Source: Rathayibacter sp. SW19
GTDB taxonomy: Bacteria; Actinomycetota; Actinomycetes; Actinomycetales; Microbacteriaceae
Length of the DNA stretch: 64,000 bases
Assembly: GCF_030866825.1 (NCBI RefSeq)
Contig: NZ_CP133020.1
Span: 992,001 to 1,056,000 of the forward strand
Direction of reading: 5' to 3'
The first letter of the stretch is position 1, and the number at the start of each line of letters is the position of its first letter. Both the position numbers and the translations under genes were made by a program. This document shows, in pieces, positions 43,290 through 51,859 of the stretch. Under the pieces are notes generated by a model. The model saw only the letters and a program-made list of their open reading frames with translations. It had not been told where the DNA came from and searched no databases.

Positions 43290-43946
43290 GTGGCCGATCT
43301 GACAAGCGGGCTAAGCCCCGACCTGCCGTTTCTGAGCGAGACGAGAACGTCCTATGACACGGTAGCTGCCGACTACGCCGAGCTGCTCGCCGATGAGCTG
43401 GCCGCCAAGCCGCTGGATCGGGCGTTGCTGACCGCCTTCGCAGAACTCGTCGGCGCCGGACCCGTCGCGGACCTCGGCTGCGGCCCTGGCCGGATCACTG
43501 CTTACCTGCACGGCCTCGGGCTCGACGTGTTCGGCGTGGATCTGTCGCCGGGGATGCTTGCCGAAGCCGGCCGACGGCATCCGGAATTGAGGTTCGAAGA
43601 GGGGTCTTTGCTCGCGCTCGATTCTGCGGATGCGTCGCTCGCCGGAATCGTGGCGTGGTACTCCATCATCCACACGCCGCTCGAGCTGCTGCCGAAGGTG
43701 TTCGCCGAGTTTCATCGCACGCTCGCGGGCGGCGGGCAGCTGTTGCTCGCGTTCCAGGCGGGGGACGAAATGGTGCGTTTGACACAGGCTTACGGACATG
43801 AGGTGGCGCTTGACGCGTACCGGCTGCCGCCCGACGGCATCACCGAGTTGCTGGTGGAAGCCGGGTTCACCGTACACGCGCGCGTGCTGCGTGAACCCGG
43901 TGCGGGGGAGAAGACGCCGCAGGCTTACCTCATGGCGCAGAGTTAG
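43290..43946 (+). CDS. Class I SAM-dependent methyltransferase
   Basis: This small cytoplasmic methyltransferase of about 218 residues has motif I VADLGCGPGRITAYL, post-I VFGVDLSPGMLAEA and a later LAGGGQLLLAFQ strand. The substrate domain is minimal, so the target cannot be named. The start is either GTG 43290 or TTG 43266; the latter overlaps the ATPase stop (TTGA), which would imply coupling. Its 3' end overlaps the end of the convergent GNAT gene by 17 bp. Confidence 0.85.
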   Translation: MADLTSGLSPDLPFLSETRTSYDTVAADYAELLADELAAKPLDRALLTAFAELVGAGPVADLGCGPGRITAYLHGLGLDVFGVDLSPGMLAEAGRRHPELRFEEGSLLALDSADASLAGIVAWYSIIHTPLELLPKVFAEFHRTLAGGGQLLLAFQAGDEMVRLTQAYGHEVALDAYRLPPDGITELLVEAGFTVHARVLREPGAGEKTPQAYLMAQS

Positions 43947-44412
43947 GCTGCCGGTTGCGCGGCGGCTGCGCCTCCTTTGTCATCCATCTTTCTGAAGCCG
44001 CGAGCGGCTCGAAACCGAATTTGCGGTACAGGCCGTGGGCATCCGCGGTTGCCAGCGTGATGCGTTGCAGGTGGCGGGGTTCGAGCGCGGAGCAGACTCC
44101 GTCTATGAGGGCGACGCCGATGCCGGTGCCGCGCACGGAGCTGTCGACGAACACGTCGCAGAGCCAGGCGAACGTCACGCCGTCGGTGACGACGCGGGCG
44201 TAGGCGACCTGTTCGCCGGTGCCGGCGCGGAAGATGCCGAAGTTGCGCGAGGCGTCGATCGCGGCATCCTGGATGGTTCGCAGCCTGCCGGCGGCCCAAT
44301 AGGACTCGGCGGAGAGCCACTGGTGGATGCGTGCGCGATCCATTCGGGTGGCGTCATCGGAGAACTCGAAGCCGGGTGGAACGTGCGAATGCGGTGTCAC
44401 TCTGGTCGTCAC
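43930..44412 (-). CDS. GNAT-family N-acetyltransferase
   Basis: This 160-residue protein has the acetyl-CoA loop VFVDSSVRGTGIGVALIDGV, followed by LATADAHGLYRKFGFEPLA, the conserved C-terminal GNAT strand. The N-terminal HQWLSAESYWAAGR resembles a widespread group of uncharacterised GNATs. The ATG overlaps the stop of the methyltransferase gene upstream (ATGA, 44409-44412), making it the third gene of a tightly coupled operon. Confidence 0.87.
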   Translation of the reverse strand: MTTRVTPHSHVPPGFEFSDDATRMDRARIHQWLSAESYWAAGRLRTIQDAAIDASRNFGIFRAGTGEQVAYARVVTDGVTFAWLCDVFVDSSVRGTGIGVALIDGVCSALEPRHLQRITLATADAHGLYRKFGFEPLAASERWMTKEAQPPRNRQPNSAP

Positions 44413-45119
44413 GGGTCGATTCTGGCACGGTGTCGGCGAGGGGGGATCGGTTCAGGGCCGGACCCGGCGGCGAGGAACGCCGTGCCGAAGCACAACTCAG
44501 TCCAGGAGGGATCAGTCAGCGTGTCTTGCATGGCCGCGCGGATCGTCTCCCACGGACGGCGCATGATCCACTCATCGAGCGAGGCGGACGTGCGCACCAC
44601 CGCGACTCCGAGCCGCGACAGCCAGCCAGGCGTGCTGTCCGGGATCTTGAGATCCAGTACTGCCCAGCGACCGCCGCCGGCCAGGGCCGCGGCACCGTGA
44701 GCGATGACCTGTGCACACCCGGGCACCTGGGTCAGGGCGTAGGTGGACAGGATCGCGTCGACCTCGGCCGGGAAGCCGAACTCGGCCGCGTCGGCCTGCA
44801 CGAGACTGACGTTGCTCCAGCCGTTCGCCTTGACCCGGTCCTGGGCGCGCGCGAGCATCGCGTCGGTCAGATCCACGCCGACGATCCGGCCGTCGGGACC
44901 GATCGCCTCCTGGACCAGCGGAAAGTTCAAGCCCGTGCCACAGGCGATGTCGACCACCGTGTCACCCGCGCGGAGGCCCAATGCCCGAACAGCACGCAAG
45001 CGCTGCGCCCGCTGCGGGTAGCCGGGCGCAGGGTAGAGCCGAGAGGTGACATCGTAATGTTTGGCCTTTTTGCGATAAGTCTCGATCAGGCGCTCCCGGG
45101 TGCGGTCGGCCTGGCTCAC
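44409..45119 (-). CDS. SAM-dependent methyltransferase (UbiE-like)
   Basis: This 236-residue methyltransferase opens RERLIETYRKKAKHYDVTSRLY, then motif I VVDIACGTGLNFPLV, post-I IVGVDLTDAMLARAQ and SLVQADAAEFGFP. C-terminal helices include GWLSRLGVAVVRTSASLDEWIMRRPWETI. The layout is like small-molecule/quinone methyltransferases. The start is GTG at 45119, overlapping the SRPBCC stop (GTGA); the longer open frame is the antisense of that gene's repeats. It is the middle gene of the SRPBCC-methyltransferase-GNAT operon. Confidence 0.87.
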   Translation of the reverse strand: MSQADRTRERLIETYRKKAKHYDVTSRLYPAPGYPQRAQRLRAVRALGLRAGDTVVDIACGTGLNFPLVQEAIGPDGRIVGVDLTDAMLARAQDRVKANGWSNVSLVQADAAEFGFPAEVDAILSTYALTQVPGCAQVIAHGAAALAGGGRWAVLDLKIPDSTPGWLSRLGVAVVRTSASLDEWIMRRPWETIRAAMQDTLTDPSWTELCFGTAFLAAGSGPEPIPPRRHRARIDP

Positions 45120-45691
45120 GGTGGCCCCGAGCCCGCGTGCCGGTCTGCCTGCGGGCTTGACTGCGCGTCTGACTGCGCGTCTGACTGCGCGTCTGACTCG
45201 ATCGCGGCCTTGATCGCCGCCATCTCGATATTGCTCACGCGCTGAACCTGCCTCTGCAGGGCCCGGCCGGGGATGGCGCGCATGACATTGGCGAGGTCGA
45301 CCTCCACCCACATCATGGCGTTTGTGTGCTCGTCTGTGTGCTCGTCTGTGTGCGCCTCTGTGCGTGCATCTATGTGCCCGTCTGTGTGCGCCTCGCCCGC
45401 TGGCTCGAACTCCATTCCCCAGCGCGCCACGGACGTGCCCATCGTGCCGGCGAACGCCATCGAGTTGGGCGCGTCAACCGCGGTTACCTGCTCACGCCTG
45501 CGGTGATTGAATCCCAGGTCCTTCGCCCGTTGCTCCACCCACGCGCCGGGCTGCAGCGTGCCGCCGCCCCGAATCCGGCATTCGAGCACAGTTGGCGCCC
45601 ACTCCGACCAGCGTGCGACGTCAGCGATATATGCCCACACGTCGCTGACGGCCGCGGCGACTGTGATGCGGCTCTCGGTTCTGATTGTCAT
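45116..45691 (-). CDS. SRPBCC-family polyketide-cyclase-like protein with repeat insertions
   Basis: This 191-residue START-like protein begins IRTESRITVAAAVSDVWAYIADVARWSEWAP, a clear SRPBCC opening, with RIRGGGTLQPGAWVEQR after it. The fold is interrupted near residues 100-127 by an acidic/His-rich segment (EAHTDEHTDEHTNAM). It ends in SDAQSDAQSDAQSS, both encoded by short tandem repeats. Function is unknown; such proteins bind hydrophobic ligands. It heads the coupled operon with the methyltransferase and GNAT. The ATG is at 45691. Confidence 0.8.
   Translation of the reverse strand: MTIRTESRITVAAAVSDVWAYIADVARWSEWAPTVLECRIRGGGTLQPGAWVEQRAKDLGFNHRRREQVTAVDAPNSMAFAGTMGTSVARWGMEFEPAGEAHTDGHIDARTEAHTDEHTDEHTNAMMWVEVDLANVMRAIPGRALQRQVQRVSNIEMAAIKAAIESDAQSDAQSDAQSSPQADRHAGSGPP
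45159..45194. repeat. 12-bp tandem repeat inside the SRPBCC gene
   Basis: Three perfect copies of GACTGCGCGTCT encode SDAQ units on the minus strand. A second, imperfect array of TGTGTGCTCGTC-type units lies at about 45328-45400 in the same gene and encodes HTDE-like units. Confidence 0.9.
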
Positions 45692-46213
45692 AGCGGTTGG
45701 CCTTATTGTTGGCTCTGGTTTGGCTCTGGGGTGGTTTTTGGCTTGGCTTTTGGGTTGGCGCTGGGTTGGCTATGCGGTTGGCTCTGGGTTGAGCTCTCGA
45801 AGCCCGTTGGGTCCAGTTCTGGGTTCACGAGTTTCGGTTGTCGTAGGGCCTGCAGCCCCGTCCTCCTCAGAGAGTTACACGAATCGGAAGAGCACCTGGT
45901 TCAATTCATTTTCCAGTTCAAAGTTTCGCAGCAGCCGCCGCGGCGTGCAACGGGAGAACTTGCCGGGCGGACGGGCTCTCTCTAGCGTGTGCGGCGCCGT
46001 GCGTCGCGAGTGTTCCGTGCGTCCTGAATGCATCAGGCCGCGAATGCATCGGGCCGCGAGTGCATCGGGCCGCGTGTCGTCGCCGCTCGTCGTCGCCGCT
46101 CCCTGTGCGGCATCCGGGGACCACCTGACTATGGCCAAGGGGGCAGCGAATGAACATGAAGTCGAATAGATATTCTAATCTCAGTCGCATATAAATCAAT
46201 CCAAATAGAACAG
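45692..46213. other. Intergenic region with low-complexity and tandem repeats
   Basis: About 520 bp separate the divergent SRPBCC and DUF222 genes. Positions 45710-45800 are a G/T-rich stretch of TTGGCTCTGG-like units. At 46029-46076 there are three 16-bp units (TGCATCGGGCCGCGAG with small changes). From 46150 the DNA becomes AT-rich and leads into the DUF222 promoter. Open frames here are repeat-driven and I do not call a gene. Confidence 0.7.
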
Positions 46214-46235
46214 ACCACCTAATCTGTGGTACAAT
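46214..46235 (+). promoter_or_regulatory. Promoter and small inverted repeat of the DUF222/HNH gene
   Basis: TACAAT (46230-46235) is a good -10 only 5 bp before the ATG at 46241, which predicts a leaderless transcript. It is preceded by the inverted repeat ACCAC-N7-GTGGT (46214-46230) lying between -35 and -10, a possible repressor site. The -35 (AGAACA) is weak. Confidence 0.45.
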
Positions 46236-46240
46236 GAATT

Positions 46241-47821
46241 ATGGAATTGATCACGGGGCGGATACGAGAAGGCGCACAGCGGGTGTGTTCGTTCTTCACG
46301 GTATCCGACGCCTCGGACGCTGGGAGCGTGGCTGGCGCTCCGGCGCCATTGAGTGTGATGGTGGACCGGTTAGACGATGACCGGTTGCAGGCGTTGGTGA
46401 CGGATGCGGCCGCGCTGCGGTCCGAGGTCGATGCCGTCATCGCGGCCGGTGCCGGGGCGCTCGCGAAACGTTCGGACCGCGTGCTTGGTTACCAGGGTTT
46501 GGCCCAACGGACCGGGCACCGCACCCCGGTCGGATTGTTGCAGTCGTTGACCGGGTCCTCCCGCATTGAAGCAGCCCGCCAGGTGCGACTTGGTGAGGCG
46601 ATGGCCCAGGCTGATGCCGCGACCAGCCTGCTCGACGACGGCGGCAACCTGCGCGACGAGGTCGGCACGAACGGCGAGGATCTGCCAGGTACTCCCGGAT
46701 CCGATCCAGACGACGATCGGTCCGGCGACGGAGCTGACGCGGGTGCTTCGGGGAATGAGCGGCCAGATGCTGAGGGGCCAGCGGTGCCGTGGTTTGAGCC
46801 GGTGACCCGGGCGGTCGCAGAGCATACGCTCACTTCGGAGGCGGCGTCGGCGATTCTGCGCGGCCTCGGCGAGCCGAACGAACACTGTGACGGTGCTGCG
46901 CTGCGGACCGCCGCGATCGAGTTGATCGGCGACGCGGCCGGTCTCCATGTGGACGAGTTGACCAAACGCGCCCGCTGGGCCCGTGACCTGGCCGACCCAC
47001 GCGGGGTCGAGGAACGCTTTGCCGCCCGCTACCAAGAACGCACCTGGCGGTTCGGGTATACCCCGGACGGAGCCAGGACGGCGTGGGTGCGCTTCGATGA
47101 CGAGTCCGCCGCGTGGGTCGACACGATCGTCGGCGCCGCCTTGCGGCCACGTCGCGGTGGGCCCCGCTTCGTCGCCAAAGACGAAGCCGAACGCGCCCAG
47201 AAACTTGCCGAGGATCCGCGCAGCAACGACCAATTGGTTTTCGACGTGCTGATGGATGCGCTGCGCACCGGAGTACAAGCCGACCCGGCCATCGCGTTCG
47301 GGTCCCGCCAACCGGGCATCCGCGTCATCATCACCGAAACAGAGCTGAACAAGCACGACGAAGCCGGCGCGCCGACCGGGATCGGCTATTTCGAAGAGAC
47401 CGGAGAAGCCGTTCCTGCTGCAATCGTCACCCGGCTGATCTGCAACGCAGGCATCCAGCCGATCTTCACCGACGCGTTGGGCACCCCGTTGGACGTCGGA
47501 CGGGAACAGCGACTGTTCACCACGAAACAGCGCATCGCCCTCGCATTCCGCGATGGCGGCTGCATGTGTCCCGGCTGCGACCGGCCACCTTCTTATACGG
47601 AAGCTCATCACATTGACGAGTGGGCCGCCGACCACGGCAAGACTGACCTCGCTCGGGGACTACTTTTGTGCCGGTATCACCATATGTTGATCCATAACAA
47701 CGGGTGGAAAGTGATCCGCAAGAATATGAGCTATTGGCTGGTGCCACCGCCGGGCATCGATTCAGAACAGACGCAGATCAGACTGCACAGCAAAGCCCCG
47801 AAACTCGCGCGAGTCAGCTAA
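46241..47821 (+). CDS. DUF222 / HNH endonuclease-domain protein (13E12 repeat family)
   Basis: This 526-residue protein has a DUF222 domain in residues about 40-430. It carries a C-terminal HNH nuclease motif: CMCPGCDRPPSYTEAHHIDEWAADHGKTDLARGLLLCRYHHMLIHNNGW. In that stretch the zinc cysteines, the HH of the first half and the YHH of the second are all present. The family is multicopy in Micrococcales and mycobacteria and behaves like a mobile or selfish gene, but its role is unproven. An acidic insertion (residues about 140-180) interrupts DUF222. The AT-rich, leaderless promoter and flanking tandem repeats differ from neighbouring genes and fit acquisition. Confidence 0.9.
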   Translation: MELITGRIREGAQRVCSFFTVSDASDAGSVAGAPAPLSVMVDRLDDDRLQALVTDAAALRSEVDAVIAAGAGALAKRSDRVLGYQGLAQRTGHRTPVGLLQSLTGSSRIEAARQVRLGEAMAQADAATSLLDDGGNLRDEVGTNGEDLPGTPGSDPDDDRSGDGADAGASGNERPDAEGPAVPWFEPVTRAVAEHTLTSEAASAILRGLGEPNEHCDGAALRTAAIELIGDAAGLHVDELTKRARWARDLADPRGVEERFAARYQERTWRFGYTPDGARTAWVRFDDESAAWVDTIVGAALRPRRGGPRFVAKDEAERAQKLAEDPRSNDQLVFDVLMDALRTGVQADPAIAFGSRQPGIRVIITETELNKHDEAGAPTGIGYFEETGEAVPAAIVTRLICNAGIQPIFTDALGTPLDVGREQRLFTTKQRIALAFRDGGCMCPGCDRPPSYTEAHHIDEWAADHGKTDLARGLLLCRYHHMLIHNNGWKVIRKNMSYWLVPPPGIDSEQTQIRLHSKAPKLARVS

Positions 47822-47861
47822 CAACGAAGCGTTCAGTGCGTGGTGTGATGCTGGCTCTGGG

Positions 47862-47903
47862 CTCAGACTGTGCAGCTCAGACTGTGCAGCTCAGACTGTG
47901 CAA
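47862..47903. repeat. 14-bp tandem repeat, three units
   Basis: CTCAGACTGTGCAG is repeated three times (the third with one change). Degenerate TGTGCGACA-like units continue to about 48030. The block fills the 240-bp gap between the DUF222 gene and the PLP enzyme. Confidence 0.85.
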
Positions 47904-48063
47904 CCCAGGCCATGAAACACAGTCTTTGTGATGCAAGTGGTGCGACACAGGGTGTGGGGTGCGAACCGCACGGCACGGGCTGGCCAGCACAGGCTGTGCG
48001 ACACTGGGCGTGCGACTCAAGCTGTTTGATAGTCGCAGCGGGACGCGATGTGGAGGCAAAACG

Positions 48064-49416
48064 ATGACGGCAGCGCGAAGGACGGCATCTCCGATGTCGG
48101 CAGACCCAAAGTCGGCAGCGCTTGCGACGGCAGCGCTAACGTCGACAAGTGCGCGGCACGCACTGCCCTTGAGCCCGCGGTTCAAGTCGTTCCCAGCGCG
48201 ATCATGGGGGAGCGACGTCGCATCGTTCCTCGCGAAGGCGCCGACGCTGTCCGAGTTTCAGACTCCGCTCCTCACACTCGAGGCGCCTGCGCTTGCGCAC
48301 AACACTTCGATCATGTTCGATTGGCTGCGCAAAAACGAACTGCAACTGGCGCCGCACGGCAAAACCACGATGGCTCCCGTGCTCTGGCGTCAACTGCTCG
48401 ACGCGGGCGCATGGGGCATGACGTTCGCGACAGCATGGCAGGTGCAGGTCGCTCGATCATTCAGCATCGAGCGGATCATGCTGGCGAACGCGCTCGTCGA
48501 TCCGGTTGCCCTGCGCTGGGTGGCGCTGGAGTTGGAAACGCATCCGGAGTTCGAATTCACGTGCTGGGTCGACAGCGTCGATACGGTCAATCGGATGCTT
48601 GCGGCTCGCCCGGTCGGGCAACGCAAGATTGCCGTGATCATCGAATTGGGCGGCCCGAACGGGCGAACTGGCGCGCGCACAGTCGCGGAGGGCGTGCAGA
48701 TTGCCGAGGCGGTGCGCAATAGCGACCTGCTCGAGGTTGCCGGGGTCGGTGGCTATGAGGGGGCACTTGCGCACGATCGCAGCGCCGCCGGCCTGACGCA
48801 TGTCGACAACTATCTTGATGAACTCGCCGTGTTGCACACTACGTTGAAGGATGCCGGGCACTACGGCAATCGAACCCCGATCATCACAGCAGGCGGCAGC
48901 GCGTATTTCGACCGGGTCGCCGACCGGCTCGGCCCGCTGCGCGACGGCGCAACCATTGTGCTGCGCTCCGGCGCATTCCAGATTCACGACGATGGCTTTT
49001 ACAGCGGAATCACACCAATGGGCACGCTGGTCGGCAACGAGCCGTTCCGGGCCGGAATGCACGCCTGGGTGCGCGTCGTCTCGCGACCGGAGCCGTTGCT
49101 TGCGCTGTTCGATGCGGGCAAACGAGACGTTCCCTACGACGAGGGGATGCCGATTGCCCAACGTGTTCTCGGACTCGATGCCGCGACGAGCAACGCAGTT
49201 CTGGCAGGCAGCCGGGTGAGTGCGCTCAACGATCAGCATGGCTTTCTGCGTCTGGCGGAGTTCGCGCAGACGGATGCACTGCACGTGGGGTCGGTGATCA
49301 GGCTGGGGTTGTCGCATCCGTGCACAGCTTTCGACAAGTGGCGACTTGTGCCGGTGATCGACGACGCCGAGTCGGATGACCCGCGTATCATCGACGCCGT
49401 CGAGACTTACTTCTGA
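48064..49416 (+). CDS. PLP-dependent D-serine dehydratase/D-threonine aldolase-like enzyme
   Basis: This 450-residue fold-type III PLP protein opens its barrel with TPLLTLEAPALAHNTSIMFDWLRKN, followed by APHGKTTMAPVLW, where the lysine binds PLP. The C-terminal D-serine-dehydratase-like domain has the zinc-ligand pair in LGLSHPCTAFDKW (His and Cys). Family members eliminate or cleave D-3-hydroxy amino acids. The ATG at 48064 has GGAGG upstream. It is followed by a KDPG-type aldolase and GlcNAc genes. D-Glucosaminate dehydratases belong to this fold group, so a sugar-amino-acid substrate is possible; a D-amino-acid deaminase is the conservative call. Confidence 0.82.
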   Translation: MTAARRTASPMSADPKSAALATAALTSTSARHALPLSPRFKSFPARSWGSDVASFLAKAPTLSEFQTPLLTLEAPALAHNTSIMFDWLRKNELQLAPHGKTTMAPVLWRQLLDAGAWGMTFATAWQVQVARSFSIERIMLANALVDPVALRWVALELETHPEFEFTCWVDSVDTVNRMLAARPVGQRKIAVIIELGGPNGRTGARTVAEGVQIAEAVRNSDLLEVAGVGGYEGALAHDRSAAGLTHVDNYLDELAVLHTTLKDAGHYGNRTPIITAGGSAYFDRVADRLGPLRDGATIVLRSGAFQIHDDGFYSGITPMGTLVGNEPFRAGMHAWVRVVSRPEPLLALFDAGKRDVPYDEGMPIAQRVLGLDAATSNAVLAGSRVSALNDQHGFLRLAEFAQTDALHVGSVIRLGLSHPCTAFDKWRLVPVIDDAESDDPRIIDAVETYF

Positions 49417-49447
49417 CGTGGAGCACACTCGAGAAAGTAAGGCACAC

Positions 49448-50095
49448 ATGATCGGCAATCAGCCAGAACGCACTGACCCGGATCCGATCGCGATCATCGG
49501 AGAAGACCGTGCGGTCGCGCTCGTGCGTGCGCGTGAGATTCCGGATGCCGCTGCCCTCTGCAGCGCGCTCACTGCTGGTGGCATCCGCGCTGTCGAGTTC
49601 ACGTTCACAACGCCGAACGTTCTTGCGTACATTGCGGATGCCGTGCGGTCCGGTGCCGTCGTCGGCGCGGGAACCGTGCTCACAATTGGGCAGGCGCACG
49701 ATGCGCTGGCGGCGGGAGCATCGTTTCTGGTCACGCCGGGGCTCAGCCCAGCTGTCGCGCGGATCGGTGTTGAGCAGGGCGTGCCCGTGCTGATGGGGGC
49801 GTTCACTCCGTCTGAGGTGATGCAGGCGCTCGACCTCGGCGCTGCCGCCATCAAGGTGTTTCCTGCGGAAACTGCGGGCCCGACCTACTTCAAACACCTC
49901 CTCGGGCCGCTGCCCGGGGTGCGCTTGATCGGTTCTGGAGGCATCAATGAGGGCAATGCCGCTGAGTTCATCGCGGCCGGAGCCTATGCCGTCACGGCCG
50001 GTTCCAGTGTGATCGATGCGGCGGCGTTGGCTGCCTCGGATTGGGCGGCGATCGAGGCGTCAGCTCGCCGGTTCGTCGATTGTTTGGCAGGCTAG
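49448..50095 (+). CDS. eda: KDPG/KHG-type bifunctional aldolase
   Basis: This 215-residue class I aldolase cleaves 2-keto-3-deoxy-6-phosphogluconate (or 4-hydroxy-2-oxoglutarate) to pyruvate plus an aldehyde. The catalytic glutamate is in IRAVEFTFTTPN and the Schiff-base lysine in AAIKVFPAETAGPTYFK. VGAGTVLTIGQAHDALAAGASFLVTPG is the conserved centre. The ATG at 49448 is used; the preceding in-frame codons overlap the PLP enzyme. It sits 31 bp after that enzyme and 5 bp before the GH20 gene, so it belongs to the operon. Confidence 0.9.
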   Translation: MIGNQPERTDPDPIAIIGEDRAVALVRAREIPDAAALCSALTAGGIRAVEFTFTTPNVLAYIADAVRSGAVVGAGTVLTIGQAHDALAAGASFLVTPGLSPAVARIGVEQGVPVLMGAFTPSEVMQALDLGAAAIKVFPAETAGPTYFKHLLGPLPGVRLIGSGGINEGNAAEFIAAGAYAVTAGSSVIDAAALAASDWAAIEASARRFVDCLAG

Positions 50096-50100
50096 GACCC

Positions 50101-51855
50101 GTGATCATTCCCAGGCCCACCACGCTCGAGTTCGATGACGGCGAATTCGTCTTTGAACGCACCACCCGGATTGCCGCCCCAGGCGGGCTGGATGCTGTCG
50201 CCGCCTGGCTGCAAGCGGCGTTGCGCCCGGCGATGGGTTTCGCACTCGCGCGTGTCGATGACCCGGACAGTGTGCACTCCACTCTTGTGCTCGATCTCGG
50301 ACTGGACTTGAACCCAGAGGGATATCGATTGACTGCTGGGCCAGACGGCATCCGGATTGAAGGTGGCACGCCGGCCGGTGTCTTCTACGGCTGCCAGGCT
50401 CTGCTGCAGCTGCTGCCGGTTTCGATCTACCGGCGGGCGCGAGTCGAGGGTGAGGCCTGGCTGGTTCCTGCTGTGCGGATCGAGGATGCGCCGCGATTCA
50501 CGTGGCGGGGGACGATGCTCGATGTTGCGCGTCACTTCATGCCGAAGCACGACCTGCTGCGGTTCATCGACCTGATGGCCATGCACCGTCTGAACATGCT
50601 GCATTTGCACCTGACCGACGACCAGGGCTGGCGGATCGAGATCTTGCGTTACCCGAGACTGACCGAGGTCGGCTCGTGGCGGCGTGAGTCGCAGGTCGGT
50701 GCTGGCGCGGATGCGCGCGGTGACGGGCGCCCGCATGGCGGGTACTACACGCAGGAGGACATTCGCGAGATTGTCGCATACGCGGCGGAACGGTTCATCA
50801 CGGTCGTACCGGAGATCGAGTCGCCGGGGCATGTGCAGGCGGCGCTTGCCGCGTATCCGGAACTGGGAGTGACCGGCCGCCAACTGGAGGTGTGGACGCA
50901 CTGGGGGATCGATGACAACGTGCTCAACGTCGAAGAGTCGACGGTTGAGTTCTTCCTCAACGTTTTGAGTGAGGTGATGGACCTTTTCCCGTCGTCGTAC
51001 ATCGGAGTCGGCGGCGACGAATGCCCGAAAGACCAGTGGCGTGCAGACGCGCGCACGCAACAGCGCATGGCTGAACTCGGGGTGCGTGATGAGGAGGCGT
51101 TGCAGAGCTGGTTCATCGGCCGGCTTGACGATCGGCTGACCTCGCGCGGTCGAAGGCTTTTCGGGTGGGACGAGATCCTCGAGGGCGGGCTCGCCGCCGG
51201 AGCGACAGTGGCCTCATGGCGGGGCATGGCCGGTGCGATTGCGGCCGCACGCTCGGGCCATGATGTCGTCTCCTGCCCGGACGACCAGGTGTATCTGGAC
51301 TATCGGCAGTCCGACTCCGATGACGAGCCGATCCCGGTCGCAATCGTGCTGACCGTTCACGACGTGTATGACTTCGAACCGGTGCCCGAGGGCCTGACGG
51401 AGGCTGAGGCGACTCACATTTTGGGTGGCCAGGCCAATATCTGGACAGAGCACATGGATTCGCCGAGGACGGTGGACTTCTTCGCGTACCCGCGCCTGTG
51501 TGCGCTGGCCGAGGCACTGTGGATCACGGGCCCGCGGGACTACGACGAATTTTCCGGGCGGCTCGATGAGCACCGATCACGGCTGGATGCGATCGGAGTC
51601 GAGTATCGTCACGCAATGGGCCCGCTGCCGTGGCAGCGGCGGCCGGGCGTCACCGGCCGGCCGAGTTCACGCGAAGAGCGTGCGGCCTACATGGCAGAGG
51701 TCACGGCGAATATTGCGCCGGAGCAAACTGAGATCGCGGTTCCGGTTGCCGAGCCCGACCCTGAGCCGATATTGACCGCAAGCATTGATCCGCTGATCGC
51801 ACCGACGATTGCTGTTGACGTCACTCCCGAAGTCGAGTCGTTACGGGACGAGTGA
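50101..51855 (+). CDS. Beta-N-acetylhexosaminidase, glycoside hydrolase family 20
   Basis: This 584-residue exo-enzyme releases terminal GlcNAc or GalNAc. An N-terminal GH20b domain (about 1-125) precedes the barrel. FTWRGTMLDVARHFMPKHDLLRFIDLMA, LHLHLTDDQGWRIEI and the catalytic Asp-Glu pair GGDECPKDQW are present, with LGGQANIWTEHM near the end. There is no signal peptide, so it should act on imported chito- or glyco-oligosaccharides. The start is GTG at 50101, five bases after the aldolase stop. A proline/valine/acid-rich tail of about 60 residues follows the catalytic domain. Confidence 0.93.
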   Translation: MIIPRPTTLEFDDGEFVFERTTRIAAPGGLDAVAAWLQAALRPAMGFALARVDDPDSVHSTLVLDLGLDLNPEGYRLTAGPDGIRIEGGTPAGVFYGCQALLQLLPVSIYRRARVEGEAWLVPAVRIEDAPRFTWRGTMLDVARHFMPKHDLLRFIDLMAMHRLNMLHLHLTDDQGWRIEILRYPRLTEVGSWRRESQVGAGADARGDGRPHGGYYTQEDIREIVAYAAERFITVVPEIESPGHVQAALAAYPELGVTGRQLEVWTHWGIDDNVLNVEESTVEFFLNVLSEVMDLFPSSYIGVGGDECPKDQWRADARTQQRMAELGVRDEEALQSWFIGRLDDRLTSRGRRLFGWDEILEGGLAAGATVASWRGMAGAIAAARSGHDVVSCPDDQVYLDYRQSDSDDEPIPVAIVLTVHDVYDFEPVPEGLTEAEATHILGGQANIWTEHMDSPRTVDFFAYPRLCALAEALWITGPRDYDEFSGRLDEHRSRLDAIGVEYRHAMGPLPWQRRPGVTGRPSSREERAAYMAEVTANIAPEQTEIAVPVAEPDPEPILTASIDPLIAPTIAVDVTPEVESLRDE

Positions 51856-51859
51856 GCGA

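Noticed and set aside
45507..46169. 220-codon plus-strand open frame upstream of DUF222
   Set aside because: Made mostly of low-complexity G/T-rich and tandem-repeat DNA and partly antisense to the SRPBCC gene.
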